From NCBI GenBank assembly GCA_963506915.1, contig CAUORE010000028.1, positions 1-21,351 on the forward strand: 21,351 nt of DNA, given 5' to 3'. This DNA comes from JABCPE02 sp963506915. Lineage in GTDB: Bacteria > Bacteroidota > Bacteroidia > Flavobacteriales > Weeksellaceae. Of the stretch, positions 1 to 6,576 are shown one piece after another (within the stretch, counting starts at the first letter, position 1; each line of letters begins with the position of its first letter). The notes under the pieces were generated by a model that saw nothing but the letters and a program-made list of their open reading frames with translations, had not been told where the DNA came from and did not search any database. A program made the translations under genes and the position numbers.

Positions 1-722
1 TTGATACAGGGCATAATTTCCCTGAAGCACTAGAATTTCGTGATAATTTAGTAAAAAAATTAGGTGAAAAACTCATTGTCAGAAAAGTAGAAGATACGAT
101 AAAAAGCAAAGGACTTACCGAGCCAAAAGGAAAATTTGCCAGCAGAAATGCATTGCAGAGTTATACGCTTTTGGATACAATAGAGGAATTTGAGTTTGAT
201 GCTTGTATCGGTGGAGCGCGCCGTGATGAGGAAAAAGCCCGTGCTAAGGAAAGAATTTTCTCTGTTCGAGATGATTTCGGAGGCTGGGACCCAAAACTTC
301 AGCGCCCAGAATTATGGCATACCTATAACGGAAAAATCCACAAAGGAGAAAATGTTCGTGTTTTCCCTATCAGCAACTGGACAGAGCTGGATGTTTGGAA
401 CTACATTCGCCGAGAAAAAATAGAACTTCCTTCAGTTTATTTCTCTCACGAAAGAGAAGTGATAGACCACCAAGGACAGCTGATAGCAGTTTCTCCATAC
501 ATCCAAATTGATGAAAATGATGTGATTTTGAAGAAGAAAGTTCGCTATCGTACTGTGGGAGATATGACTTGTACTGCGGCAGTGGAGTCTGAGGCTTACA
601 TCATAGATGATATCATCAACGAAATTACAGCAACTCGTACCAGCGAGAGAGGAGAAACGCGTATCGATGATAAAATATCAGAAGCGGCAATGGAGGACAG
701 AAAGAAAAACGGGTATTTTTAA
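1..722 (+). CDS. cysD: Sulfate adenylyltransferase subunit 2 (CysD), 5' end outside the window
   Basis: This is the small, catalytic subunit of ATP sulfurylase, which with CysN converts sulfate and ATP to adenosine 5'-phosphosulfate, the first step of assimilatory sulfate reduction in the cytoplasm. The frame is open from base 3 to the TAA at 720-722, so about 239 codons are present and the N-terminal part, including the ATP-binding P-loop region, lies upstream of the window. The first visible residues (DTGHNFPEA) match the conserved 'DTG.kFPE' stretch of CysD. Then come the family signatures FDACIGGARRDEEKARAKER and FSVRD, a PISNWTELDVWNYI segment, and the usual C-terminal end MEDRKKNGYF. 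cysN follows after 20 bases, so the two are almost certainly cotranscribed. I see no frameshift. Identification is firm; only the truncation limits it. Confidence 0.96.
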   Translation, partial: DTGHNFPEALEFRDNLVKKLGEKLIVRKVEDTIKSKGLTEPKGKFASRNALQSYTLLDTIEEFEFDACIGGARRDEEKARAKERIFSVRDDFGGWDPKLQRPELWHTYNGKIHKGENVRVFPISNWTELDVWNYIRREKIELPSVYFSHEREVIDHQGQLIAVSPYIQIDENDVILKKKVRYRTVGDMTCTAAVESEAYIIDDIINEITATRTSERGETRIDDKISEAAMEDRKKNGYF

Positions 723-742
723 CTTTTTTGGATTTAATAAAA

Positions 743-1984
743 ATGGATATATTAAGATTTTTAACGGCAGGAAGTGTAGATGATGGAAAAAGTACCCTCA
801 TCGGAAGACTTCTCTACGACAGCAAAAATATACTAGTAGACCAGCTGGAAGCCATCGAAAGAAGCACCAAAAATCGTGAGGATGGAGAGGTAGATTTAGC
901 TCTTTTGACCGATGGACTTCGCGCAGAAAGAGAGCAGGGAATAACCATAGATGTGGCATATAAATATTTCTCTACGCCGAAGAGAAAATTCATCATCGCT
1001 GATGCGCCAGGGCATATCCAGTACACGCGAAACATGGTAACAGGAGCATCCAATGCAGATTTGATTATCATCTTGGTGGATGCTAGAAATGGCGTGATAG
1101 AGCAGACGAAAAGACACTCTATCATTGCTTCACTCTTGAACATTCCACATGTAGTGGTGGCGATAAATAAAATGGACTTGGTGGATTATTCCGAAGAGAA
1201 GTTCAATGAGATTGTAAAAGAATATGAAAAAGTTGCCAATTCATTAGCTTTAAAGGATGTTAAATTCATTCCTATCAGTGCGAAGGATGGTGACAATGTG
1301 GTAGATAAATCCGAAAAAATGCCTTGGTATAAAGGTTCTGCATTGCTAAATCTTTTGGAAACGGTAGAGCTTCAGACTTCTCTAAATCATGTGAATGGAA
1401 GATTCCCAGTGCAGCTGGTTCTTCGTCCGCAGGTGGATGAACTTCATGATTACAGAGGTTATGCAGGAAAGGTGGAAAGTGGAGTTTTCGCAGTGAATGA
1501 TAAGGTGAAAATCTATCCATCAAATATAGAAACTACCATAAAAGCTATAGAAGTCGGTGGGAAAGAAGTTCAGGAATGTTTCGCTCCACAGAGTGCTGTG
1601 CTTCATCTGGCAGATGATATAGACATTAGCCGAGGAGATTTGATAGCGAAGGAAGATAGTTTGCTGAAAACTGGTCAAGACATCGAGGCGCTTGTGTGCT
1701 GGATGGATGAAAAACCTTTGACTATCGGGACTAAATACCTGCTTCAGCATAATAGCAAAACCGTAATCGCTATGGTGAAGGAAATCCGCTACCGACTGGA
1801 TGTAAACACCCTTGAAAAGGAGATGAACCCAGCCAATGCAGGGCTGAACGAGGTAGTAGAAGTTCTGCTGAAAACCTCTGCGCTGCTGAGCTACGACAGC
1901 TATCAAAGCATCCGTGAAAATGGAAGTGCTATCTTGATAGACCAAACTAGTTTTGTGACGGTGGGAGCAGTTTTGTTTAAATAA
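743..1984 (+). CDS. cysN: Sulfate adenylyltransferase subunit 1 (CysN), GTPase subunit
   Basis: CysN is the regulatory GTPase of ATP sulfurylase; GTP hydrolysis drives APS formation by CysD. The 413-residue protein has the translation-factor GTPase motifs in order: P-loop GSVDDGKST (10-18), a switch I region with EREQGITID, DAPGH (87-91), NKMD (142-145) and SAK (179-181). EF-Tu-like beta-barrel domains follow from about residue 215. The length matches stand-alone CysN, and no APS-kinase (CysC) domain is fused at the C-terminus, unlike the CysNC fusions of many bacteria. I chose the ATG at 743 because the family begins 'MDILRF.TAGS'. An in-frame TTG at 728 would add five atypical residues. A strong hairpin terminator lies just after the stop. 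Confidence 0.96.
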   Translation: MDILRFLTAGSVDDGKSTLIGRLLYDSKNILVDQLEAIERSTKNREDGEVDLALLTDGLRAEREQGITIDVAYKYFSTPKRKFIIADAPGHIQYTRNMVTGASNADLIIILVDARNGVIEQTKRHSIIASLLNIPHVVVAINKMDLVDYSEEKFNEIVKEYEKVANSLALKDVKFIPISAKDGDNVVDKSEKMPWYKGSALLNLLETVELQTSLNHVNGRFPVQLVLRPQVDELHDYRGYAGKVESGVFAVNDKVKIYPSNIETTIKAIEVGGKEVQECFAPQSAVLHLADDIDISRGDLIAKEDSLLKTGQDIEALVCWMDEKPLTIGTKYLLQHNSKTVIAMVKEIRYRLDVNTLEKEMNPANAGLNEVVEVLLKTSALLSYDSYQSIRENGSAILIDQTSFVTVGAVLFK

Positions 1985-2004
1985 AATACTTCAAACCGAA
2001 TAAT

Positions 2005-2028
2005 AATCCTCTTCGTGTGAAGAGGATT
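2005..2028 (+). terminator. Rho-independent terminator after cysDN
   Basis: A perfect 10-bp stem (AATCCTCTTC / GAAGAGGATT) with a GTGT loop is followed by a T-rich run from 2029 to 2042. It begins 20 bases after the cysN stop, so it ends the cysD-cysN transcript. In the other direction the flank is only moderately T-rich (ATTATTATT), so it may also act weakly for the convergent lptC unit. Confidence 0.85.
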
Positions 2029-2051
2029 TATTTTTAATTTTTATAAAAAGC

Positions 2052-2636
2052 CTATTTGTTGGGCATTTTTTTTGGATTGATTTCGCCAGAGTTGTTGTAG
2101 AAGGTATATTCTGTAAAATCATCTTTGGCAACCATCCCATTTGCCGCCACGAAAATATTTCCTTCTTTATCAGAAATAAAAACTGAATCTTTGGTGTACA
2201 TCTGCTTATTTCTCTTGTCCCAGTAGATAGATTTCATCACGAAAGTCTGTCCCTCGCTATTGGTCACTTTCACTCCGCCTTTGGCTTCATAATATTCTTT
2301 TTTTTCTATGAATTTGGCATAATTGGCTTTCAGAGTTCCAGGAATATCAGGATTTTTTTTGTCATAAAATTCAAGATAAATCCCTTTTTTTGCTTCTATA
2401 TATGGTGTGTCTATGAACTCATATTCCTCTAAAATAGGCGCTTTGAATCTGATTTTGACAAAACCAGAATCTTTCTGTAGAATGTTTGAATTATAAATAA
2501 CTCTGGAAGGGAAATTTTTATTCTTGTCTCTATTGACCTCCGTAAGGTCTTCTTCACAAGAATGCAAAACAAAAAATATAGCTACGGAAAAAACAGCAAC
2601 TATATTTTTTTTGTATTTATTTATTTGAAATTTCAT
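2052..2636 (-). CDS. lptC: LptC-like lipopolysaccharide-export lipoprotein
   Basis: A 194-residue protein of the LptC family, the bitopic inner-membrane component that passes LPS from the LptB2FG transporter to the periplasmic bridge. The N-terminus has basic residues and a hydrophobic run ending in a lipobox LHSC (Cys27), so in this lineage it is probably a lipoprotein; proteobacterial LptC keeps a transmembrane anchor instead. The rest is beta-rich, with family-like segments such as GTLKANYAKF, YYEAKGGVKVTN (around 115-125) and 'GEGxxF...DFTEYTFYNNSGEINP' near the end, where LptC/OstA-type repeats are expected. It lies 12 bases downstream of the outer-membrane protein gene and is likely cotranscribed with it, a common Bacteroidota neighbourhood. 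Function is assigned from family resemblance and context; no catalytic residues are expected. Confidence 0.85.
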   Translation of the reverse strand: MKFQINKYKKNIVAVFSVAIFFVLHSCEEDLTEVNRDKNKNFPSRVIYNSNILQKDSGFVKIRFKAPILEEYEFIDTPYIEAKKGIYLEFYDKKNPDIPGTLKANYAKFIEKKEYYEAKGGVKVTNSEGQTFVMKSIYWDKRNKQMYTKDSVFISDKEGNIFVAANGMVAKDDFTEYTFYNNSGEINPKKMPNK

Positions 2637-2648
2637 AAAAAGAAAAAA

Positions 2649-3926
2649 CTAGTCAAAGTATTGTTTTTCAAACCATTTGTTGGCAAAGTTTATACCAATG
2701 GTGAAATTTAAGAAATTTTCTCTGATTAAATTATTTTTAACCGTTCCTCTTTGTCCTAATTCTATACCTAAATCCAAAGTGCTAAGTCTGGTAACATTGC
2801 TTTTTTGGAAAGGGAAAGATGCTCCGAACGAAAGCCCATATTGGTTGATATTAGTACCATTTACATTTAGATGTCCTTTTTCATAGAAAGCACCATAACG
2901 ATAGGTAACTCTTGAAAAATAATTTCTAAAATTGTTATAATTTGGAAGATACCAGCCCCCTACAGATACTCTGTAAGCATTGTCATAGCTGTAAGACAGA
3001 TAGCGTAGAGATTCTGTATTTTTCCCACTTTTGTAGTCAAACTGACCAGAAACAAACCATTTAGCATCGTGTCCAAATCCTACACCGAGAGATAATTTCT
3101 GTGGAATAGTATTGTTTGTATTTTTGGATTCTTGTGCTACAATGTCTTCGTTAGACTTAGTAGTTCCGTTTAGATAATAGGTACTGTTTGTGTAAGTAGA
3201 TTTAAAATCCGAAGTGTTTCCAAAAGTATAAGAAGCCCCAAAAGTCAGCTTTTTATTGTTTTTAAGTTTTTTCTGATAAACAGAACCTAATGTAAAATTA
3301 AAACTTGTAACACTTGATTCGTTTTCTATATTGCTTATCAAAGTAGTGTTTTCATAGGCTGTTTCTTGTACATCAGAAATTCTCCCAAAGTATAGATTAT
3401 TAGACAAACCTACCGAAAAGCTAGGGGTAATGGAATATCCAACTCCAAGCTGAACGAGATTGATACCACCATCGCCATGGAAATTTTGAACACCAGCAGT
3501 TCCATCTGGTAAAGATGTACTCTGTGTAATGCTGTAATCTTTTGAACTATATGGCTGATATCCTATCCCTAATTTTACCTTTTTAGAAAGAGGAAAGGCT
3601 AAGGAAATTCCTGAAAGATAGGAGGAATGTTTACCATATTTATTTCCATTATATCCAGATTTTAAATATTGGTTTTCGTTAGTCCCATGAAATCTTAGGG
3701 AAGTGATTTCCAAATTCTGGTTTGCTGCAGGGTTTTGAAAATTAAATTGATTGTTAAAATCCCAAACATAAGCAGTAGAAATCCCACCCATAGACCGAGT
3801 TTCCACAGAGTTATCATATTTGATATCTCCGATTCCGTAAGCTGCATAAGGAGAGTTACCGATATTCTGAGCTGCTGCGTGTGAACCTAATGCTGCCACA
3901 AAAATTGAAACGACAATTTTCTTCAT
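2649..3926 (-). CDS. Outer-membrane beta-barrel protein of the 'SPYxxYGIG' type
   Basis: A 425-residue protein with a clear signal peptide (MKKIVVSIFVAALGSHAAA, cleavage near residue 19-20). The mature N-terminus reads SPYAAYGIGDI...RSMGGISTAYV...NFQNPAA. That pattern is shared by a Bacteroidota outer-membrane family usually annotated only as a membrane protein and distantly similar to FadL/OmpP1 barrels. The body alternates Gly/aromatic-rich strands (for example FTLGSVYQKKL, LTFGASYTFGN, LSLGVGFGHDAKW), as expected for a 12- to 16-strand barrel. There are no cysteines. It heads an operon with lptC. A role in outer-membrane transport or assembly is likely from fold and location, but the substrate cannot be read from the sequence, and I give no gene symbol. 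Confidence 0.8.
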   Translation of the reverse strand: MKKIVVSIFVAALGSHAAAQNIGNSPYAAYGIGDIKYDNSVETRSMGGISTAYVWDFNNQFNFQNPAANQNLEITSLRFHGTNENQYLKSGYNGNKYGKHSSYLSGISLAFPLSKKVKLGIGYQPYSSKDYSITQSTSLPDGTAGVQNFHGDGGINLVQLGVGYSITPSFSVGLSNNLYFGRISDVQETAYENTTLISNIENESSVTSFNFTLGSVYQKKLKNNKKLTFGASYTFGNTSDFKSTYTNSTYYLNGTTKSNEDIVAQESKNTNNTIPQKLSLGVGFGHDAKWFVSGQFDYKSGKNTESLRYLSYSYDNAYRVSVGGWYLPNYNNFRNYFSRVTYRYGAFYEKGHLNVNGTNINQYGLSFGASFPFQKSNVTRLSTLDLGIELGQRGTVKNNLIRENFLNFTIGINFANKWFEKQYFD

Positions 3927-3946
3927 TCTTTATTTTTAAAATATTG

Positions 3947-3976
3947 CAAATATCTTAATTAATAATGAAACTCAAA
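3947..3976 (-). promoter_or_regulatory. Possible promoter of the outer-membrane protein-lptC operon
   Basis: On the minus strand a TTTG (3973-3976) is followed after 18 bases by GATATTTG (3947-3954), about 20 bases before the ATG at 3926. The second element differs from the Bacteroidota -7 consensus TAnnTTTG at its first base, so this is a tentative call. Confidence 0.4.
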
Positions 3977-4038
3977 AATTTATTTAATGTTAAAATATGT
4001 TATTTCTGTTAAAATAGAAAAATTTTCTCCAAAAATAC

Positions 4039-4046
4039 TATCTTTG
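4039..4046 (+). promoter_or_regulatory. Promoter -7 element of holB, almost touching the start codon
   Basis: TATCTTTG is an exact match to the Bacteroidota -7 consensus TAnnTTTG. It ends only four bases before the holB ATG at 4051. No TTG is present at the expected -33 spacing. If transcription starts the usual few bases downstream, the mRNA would be leaderless or nearly so. Confidence 0.55.
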
Positions 4047-4050
4047 GGCT

Positions 4051-5166
4051 ATGAAATGGACTCAAATAATAGGACAAAAAAAACTGATAGAAATTCTTCA
4101 AGATTCCATCAACAAAGACAGAGTAGCTCACGCTCAGTTATTTGTAGGAGAGGAAGGCTATGGCGGGCTTCCTTTGGTTTTAGCCTATGTGCAGGAGCTT
4201 TTTAGAAGAGAGAATGAACATTCTGCTCCAAAGGTGGAAACGCTTAACCATGTTGATTTGCACTTTAGTTTCCCTGTTTTTACTAAAAATAATAACTCTC
4301 TGAGTAAGAACTTTTTCCATGAATGGAGAGAGATGATTTTGGCCAATCCTTATGCATCTATTCATGATTGGGGAGAGGTTTTAGATGGGAATAAACAGTT
4401 ACTTATTTCTGTGGATGAGGTGGAGGAATGGGGAAAGATTTTTAGCCTAAAAAGCTATGAAGGAGGAACGAAAATCCTTATTGTATGGGGGATAGATAAG
4501 ATGAATCCTTCGGCAGCGAATAAATTTTTGAAATTTTTGGAAGAACCACCAGAAAAAACAAAAATCTTCCTATTGACCAATAGTATAGAAAATATTTTAC
4601 AGACCATTTTGTCTCGTTGTCAGATAATAGAAGTTCCAAGAATAGAGGACGAAGAGATCCAAAATGCGCTGCTCAGCCGTTATGAAATCTCGGAAGAGCA
4701 GGCAAGAGAAATAGCCTATCAGTCGCAGGGGAATTTTAATGTTGCTCAAAAAATAGCCGAGAAAGGCAGGCTGGATGATGATTTTGAGGAGTTATTCATC
4801 ACTTGGGTGAGAAATGCTTTTCAGGCGAAGAAAAAGCCAGTCGTTCTGCGGGAAATAATCCATTGGGCGAGAGGAATATCCGAGTGGAATAGGGATAAGC
4901 AGAAGGATTTTTTGAATTATTGTTTGGAAATGTTTCGTCTGGCTCTGATTCAAAATTATGGAGCAGAAGGGCTGGTTTATAAGAAACTGACTAAAAATAA
5001 TTTTAATTGGGATGCCTTTTCTACATATATCCAAGGCGCAAATATAGAGCTGATTTTAGATGAAATCAACTTGGCAGATTTACATATTCAGAGAAATGCC
5101 AATTCTAAAATTGTTTGGACAGATTTAGGAATAAAACTGATAAGATACATACATAAAGGATATTAA
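4051..5166 (+). CDS. holB: DNA polymerase III delta' subunit (clamp loader)
   Basis: A 371-residue AAA+ family protein of the delta' type, a non-catalytic clamp-loader subunit that helps load the sliding clamp during replication. The N-terminus reads WTQIIGQKKLIEILQ, followed by AHAQLFVGEEGYGGLPL (27-42), where the Walker A loop has lost its GKS/T. Further on are a Walker-B-like ILIVWGIDKMN (142-152), AANKFLKFLEEPP (155-167) and the clamp-loader SRC motif (188-190). The region after the P-loop, where delta' and tau usually carry a four-cysteine zinc module, has no cysteine here; the only cysteines are at SRC and in the C-terminal domain (NYCLEMF). A C-terminal helical collar domain follows from about residue 240. 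The gene is monocistronic, between divergent and convergent neighbours. The ATG at 4051 fits the family start and the promoter just upstream. Confidence 0.9.
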   Translation: MKWTQIIGQKKLIEILQDSINKDRVAHAQLFVGEEGYGGLPLVLAYVQELFRRENEHSAPKVETLNHVDLHFSFPVFTKNNNSLSKNFFHEWREMILANPYASIHDWGEVLDGNKQLLISVDEVEEWGKIFSLKSYEGGTKILIVWGIDKMNPSAANKFLKFLEEPPEKTKIFLLTNSIENILQTILSRCQIIEVPRIEDEEIQNALLSRYEISEEQAREIAYQSQGNFNVAQKIAEKGRLDDDFEELFITWVRNAFQAKKKPVVLREIIHWARGISEWNRDKQKDFLNYCLEMFRLALIQNYGAEGLVYKKLTKNNFNWDAFSTYIQGANIELILDEINLADLHIQRNANSKIVWTDLGIKLIRYIHKGY

Positions 5167-5195
5167 AAAAACCTCTTTCTAAAAAGAGGTTTTTT
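5166..5195. terminator. Bidirectional terminator between holB and rplI
   Basis: A 13-bp stem (5166-5178 with 5183-5195, core ACCTCTTT/AAAGAGGT) has a four-base CTAA loop. It is flanked by an A-run on the left and a T-run on the right. It therefore reads as a terminator on both strands and serves the convergent holB and rpsF-rpsR-rplI units. The holB TAA is at its left edge. Confidence 0.88.
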
Positions 5196-5215
5196 ATTTT
5201 TATCAAAGTCAGAAA

Positions 5216-5710
5216 TTAAGCTTCTTCAGATTTAGCTTCTTCTTTTTTAGCAGGAGCTGCAGGAGCGTCAGATACTACATCAAATTCGTATTCATGCTCT
5301 ACATCTCTGTGAAGTCTGATTTTAGCAGAGAATTTTCCTAATCTCTTGATAGAGTTACCAGGGATTCTGATGTATTTTTTATCAACATTCACTCCAGCAT
5401 TTGCAAGAGCTTCAGCTAGGTTGATATTGTTGATAGAACCGAATAATCTATCTCCAGAACCTACTTTAGCAGCGATAGAAACAGTAGTTTTTTTCAATTG
5501 TTCTACGATGCTTTTAGCAGCAGCGATTAGTTTAGCTTCTTCTTCTTTTCTTGCTTCTAGTGTAGCAGCAAGTTCTGCTCTGTTTTTAGGTGTAGCCAAA
5601 ACTGCTAATCCTTGTGGAATAAGGAAGTTTCTAGCATAACCTGGTTTTACTGATACTGTATCGAATTCAAGTCCTAAATTCTCTACATCTTTTTTTAGAA
5701 TGATTTCCAT
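5216..5710 (-). CDS. rplI: 50S ribosomal protein L9
   Basis: L9 binds 23S rRNA at the base of the L1 stalk and helps maintain reading frame. The 164-residue protein shows the classic N-domain MEIILKKDVENLGL...VKPGYARNFLIPQGLA, followed by the long connecting helix (residues about 42-75, rich in Ala/Glu/Lys). The C-terminal RNA-binding domain includes GSGDRLFGSI and VDKKYIRIPGNSIKRLGKF. An Ala/Glu/Lys-rich tail of about 16 residues after FDVVSD makes it somewhat longer than E. coli L9 (149 residues). It is the last gene of the rpsF-rpsR-rplI operon, 27 bases after rpsR. Confidence 0.98.
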   Translation of the reverse strand: MEIILKKDVENLGLEFDTVSVKPGYARNFLIPQGLAVLATPKNRAELAATLEARKEEEAKLIAAAKSIVEQLKKTTVSIAAKVGSGDRLFGSINNINLAEALANAGVNVDKKYIRIPGNSIKRLGKFSAKIRLHRDVEHEYEFDVVSDAPAAPAKKEEAKSEEA

Positions 5711-5737
5711 TTTGTTGTTGTCCGTTTTGCGTTAGAA

Positions 5738-6040
5738 TTATTTTAATAAATCAGCAACATAAGGCATTAATGCAAGGTGTCTTGCTCTCTTAATAGCTGC
5801 AGAAACTTTTCTTTGGTATTTTAAAGAAGTTCCTGTGTATCTTCTTGGTAAAATTTTACCTTGTTCATTTACGAATTGTAGAAGGAAGTTAGTATCCTTG
5901 TAATCTACATATTTGATTCCGTATTTTCTAAATCTACAGTATTTTTTATCAGATTTAGTATTGATATCCAGCGGAGTAAGGAATTTTACTTCAGATTCTC
6001 CTCCTGCTGCGGCTTGTTGTGCCATTTCATCTATTGCCAT
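5738..6040 (-). CDS. rpsR: 30S ribosomal protein S18
   Basis: S18 binds with S6 on the platform of the small subunit. The 100-residue protein has the family segments KKYCRFRK, IKYVDYKDTNFL, GKILPRRYTGTSLKYQRKV and IKRARHLALMPYV. The conserved cysteine of YCRF is a single residue, not a zinc cluster. The N-terminal extension of about 30 residues (AQQAAAGGESEVKFLTPLDI) is typical of the Flavobacteriia form. Translation could start at the first ATG or at a second in-frame Met five residues later; I kept the longer reading. It is the middle gene of the operon, with gaps of 28 and 27 bases on either side. Confidence 0.98.
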   Translation of the reverse strand: MAIDEMAQQAAAGGESEVKFLTPLDINTKSDKKYCRFRKYGIKYVDYKDTNFLLQFVNEQGKILPRRYTGTSLKYQRKVSAAIKRARHLALMPYVADLLK

Positions 6041-6068
6041 TTGAATAAATTTTTAAAGGGTTAATAAA

Positions 6069-6410
6069 TTAAGCTTTTTGAGATTTTAGTTTAGCTCTTC
6101 TTGTAACAGCGTATTCTACTGCGTGTTTGTCAAGTTTAGTAGTAAGGTAACGGATTACTCTTTCATCTCTCTTGAAAGCTAATTCTAGGTCAGCTACTAC
6201 TGCTCCTTCTCCTTTGAACTCTATCAAAGTGTAGAATCCATTTTTCTTTAATTGGATAGGGTAAGCTAATTTTTTAAGTCCCCAGTTTTCTTTTGCTACA
6301 ATTTCACAATTGTGCTCCTTTAAAAGGTCTTCAAATTTTCTCACTGCTTCCTCCACCTGAGAATCAGATAGAACGGGAGTTAAAATGAAAACAGTTTCAT
6401 AATGATTCAT
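6069..6410 (-). CDS. rpsF: 30S ribosomal protein S6
   Basis: S6 forms a heterodimer with S18 on the central domain of 16S rRNA. The 113-residue protein begins MNHYETVFILTPVLSDSQVEE and contains NWGLKKLAYPIQLKKNGFYTLIEF and DERVIRYLTTKLDKHAVEYA, all hallmarks of S6. It has no glutamate-rich C-terminal tail of the type modified by RimK. It is the first gene of the operon and follows a well-formed promoter. Confidence 0.98.
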   Translation of the reverse strand: MNHYETVFILTPVLSDSQVEEAVRKFEDLLKEHNCEIVAKENWGLKKLAYPIQLKKNGFYTLIEFKGEGAVVADLELAFKRDERVIRYLTTKLDKHAVEYAVTRRAKLKSQKA

Positions 6411-6439
6411 AATGTTGAAATATTTATTTAATTAGTTTG

Positions 6440-6471
6440 CAAAAGTATTGCTTTTTTTTGAACTGTGCAAA
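6440..6471 (-). promoter_or_regulatory. Promoter of the rpsF-rpsR-rplI operon
   Basis: On the minus strand TTTG (6468-6471) is followed after 20 bases by TACTTTTG (6440-6447). This matches the Bacteroidota -33/-7 consensus in both boxes. The -7 box lies 29 bases before the rpsF start, giving a short leader. I see no obvious S6:S18-binding leader hairpin in it. Confidence 0.75.
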
Positions 6472-6532
6472 TTCATCACCAAATTTAATGATAAATAATT
6501 ATGAATAGATGCATTATTAGTTTATAAAAATA

Positions 6533-6558
6533 AACCAGCCTTCTTTTGAAGGCTGGTT
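6533..6558 (-). terminator. Rho-independent terminator after the M16 protease operon
   Basis: An 11-bp perfect stem (AACCAGCCTTC / GAAGGCTGGTT) with a four-base loop lies 18 bases beyond the stop of the downstream M16 gene. On the minus strand it is followed by TTATTTTTAT, so it ends that operon. The plus-strand flank is not T-rich. Confidence 0.88.
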
Positions 6559-6576
6559 GTTAATTGATGTGGATGA

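Noticed and set aside
728..742. In-frame TTG start for cysN, five codons before the ATG
   Set aside because: The added residues (DLIK) are not family-like and the ATG at 743 gives the canonical CysN N-terminus.
2044..2066. Possible second terminator hairpin at the 3' end of lptC (GCC...GGC flanked by A and T runs)
   Set aside because: Only three to four base pairs, partly within the lptC stop region; too weak beside the 10-bp hairpin at 2005-2028.
3987..4205. Plus-strand open frame overlapping the holB start
   Set aside because: It spans the holB promoter and reads an arginine/serine-rich sequence in the wrong frame of a clear clamp-loader gene.
6411..6576. Possible small RNA or gene in the gap between rpsF and the M16 operon
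   Set aside because: The stretch is explained by the rpsF promoter and the M16 operon terminator; the remainder is featureless AT-rich sequence with no sensible open frame.
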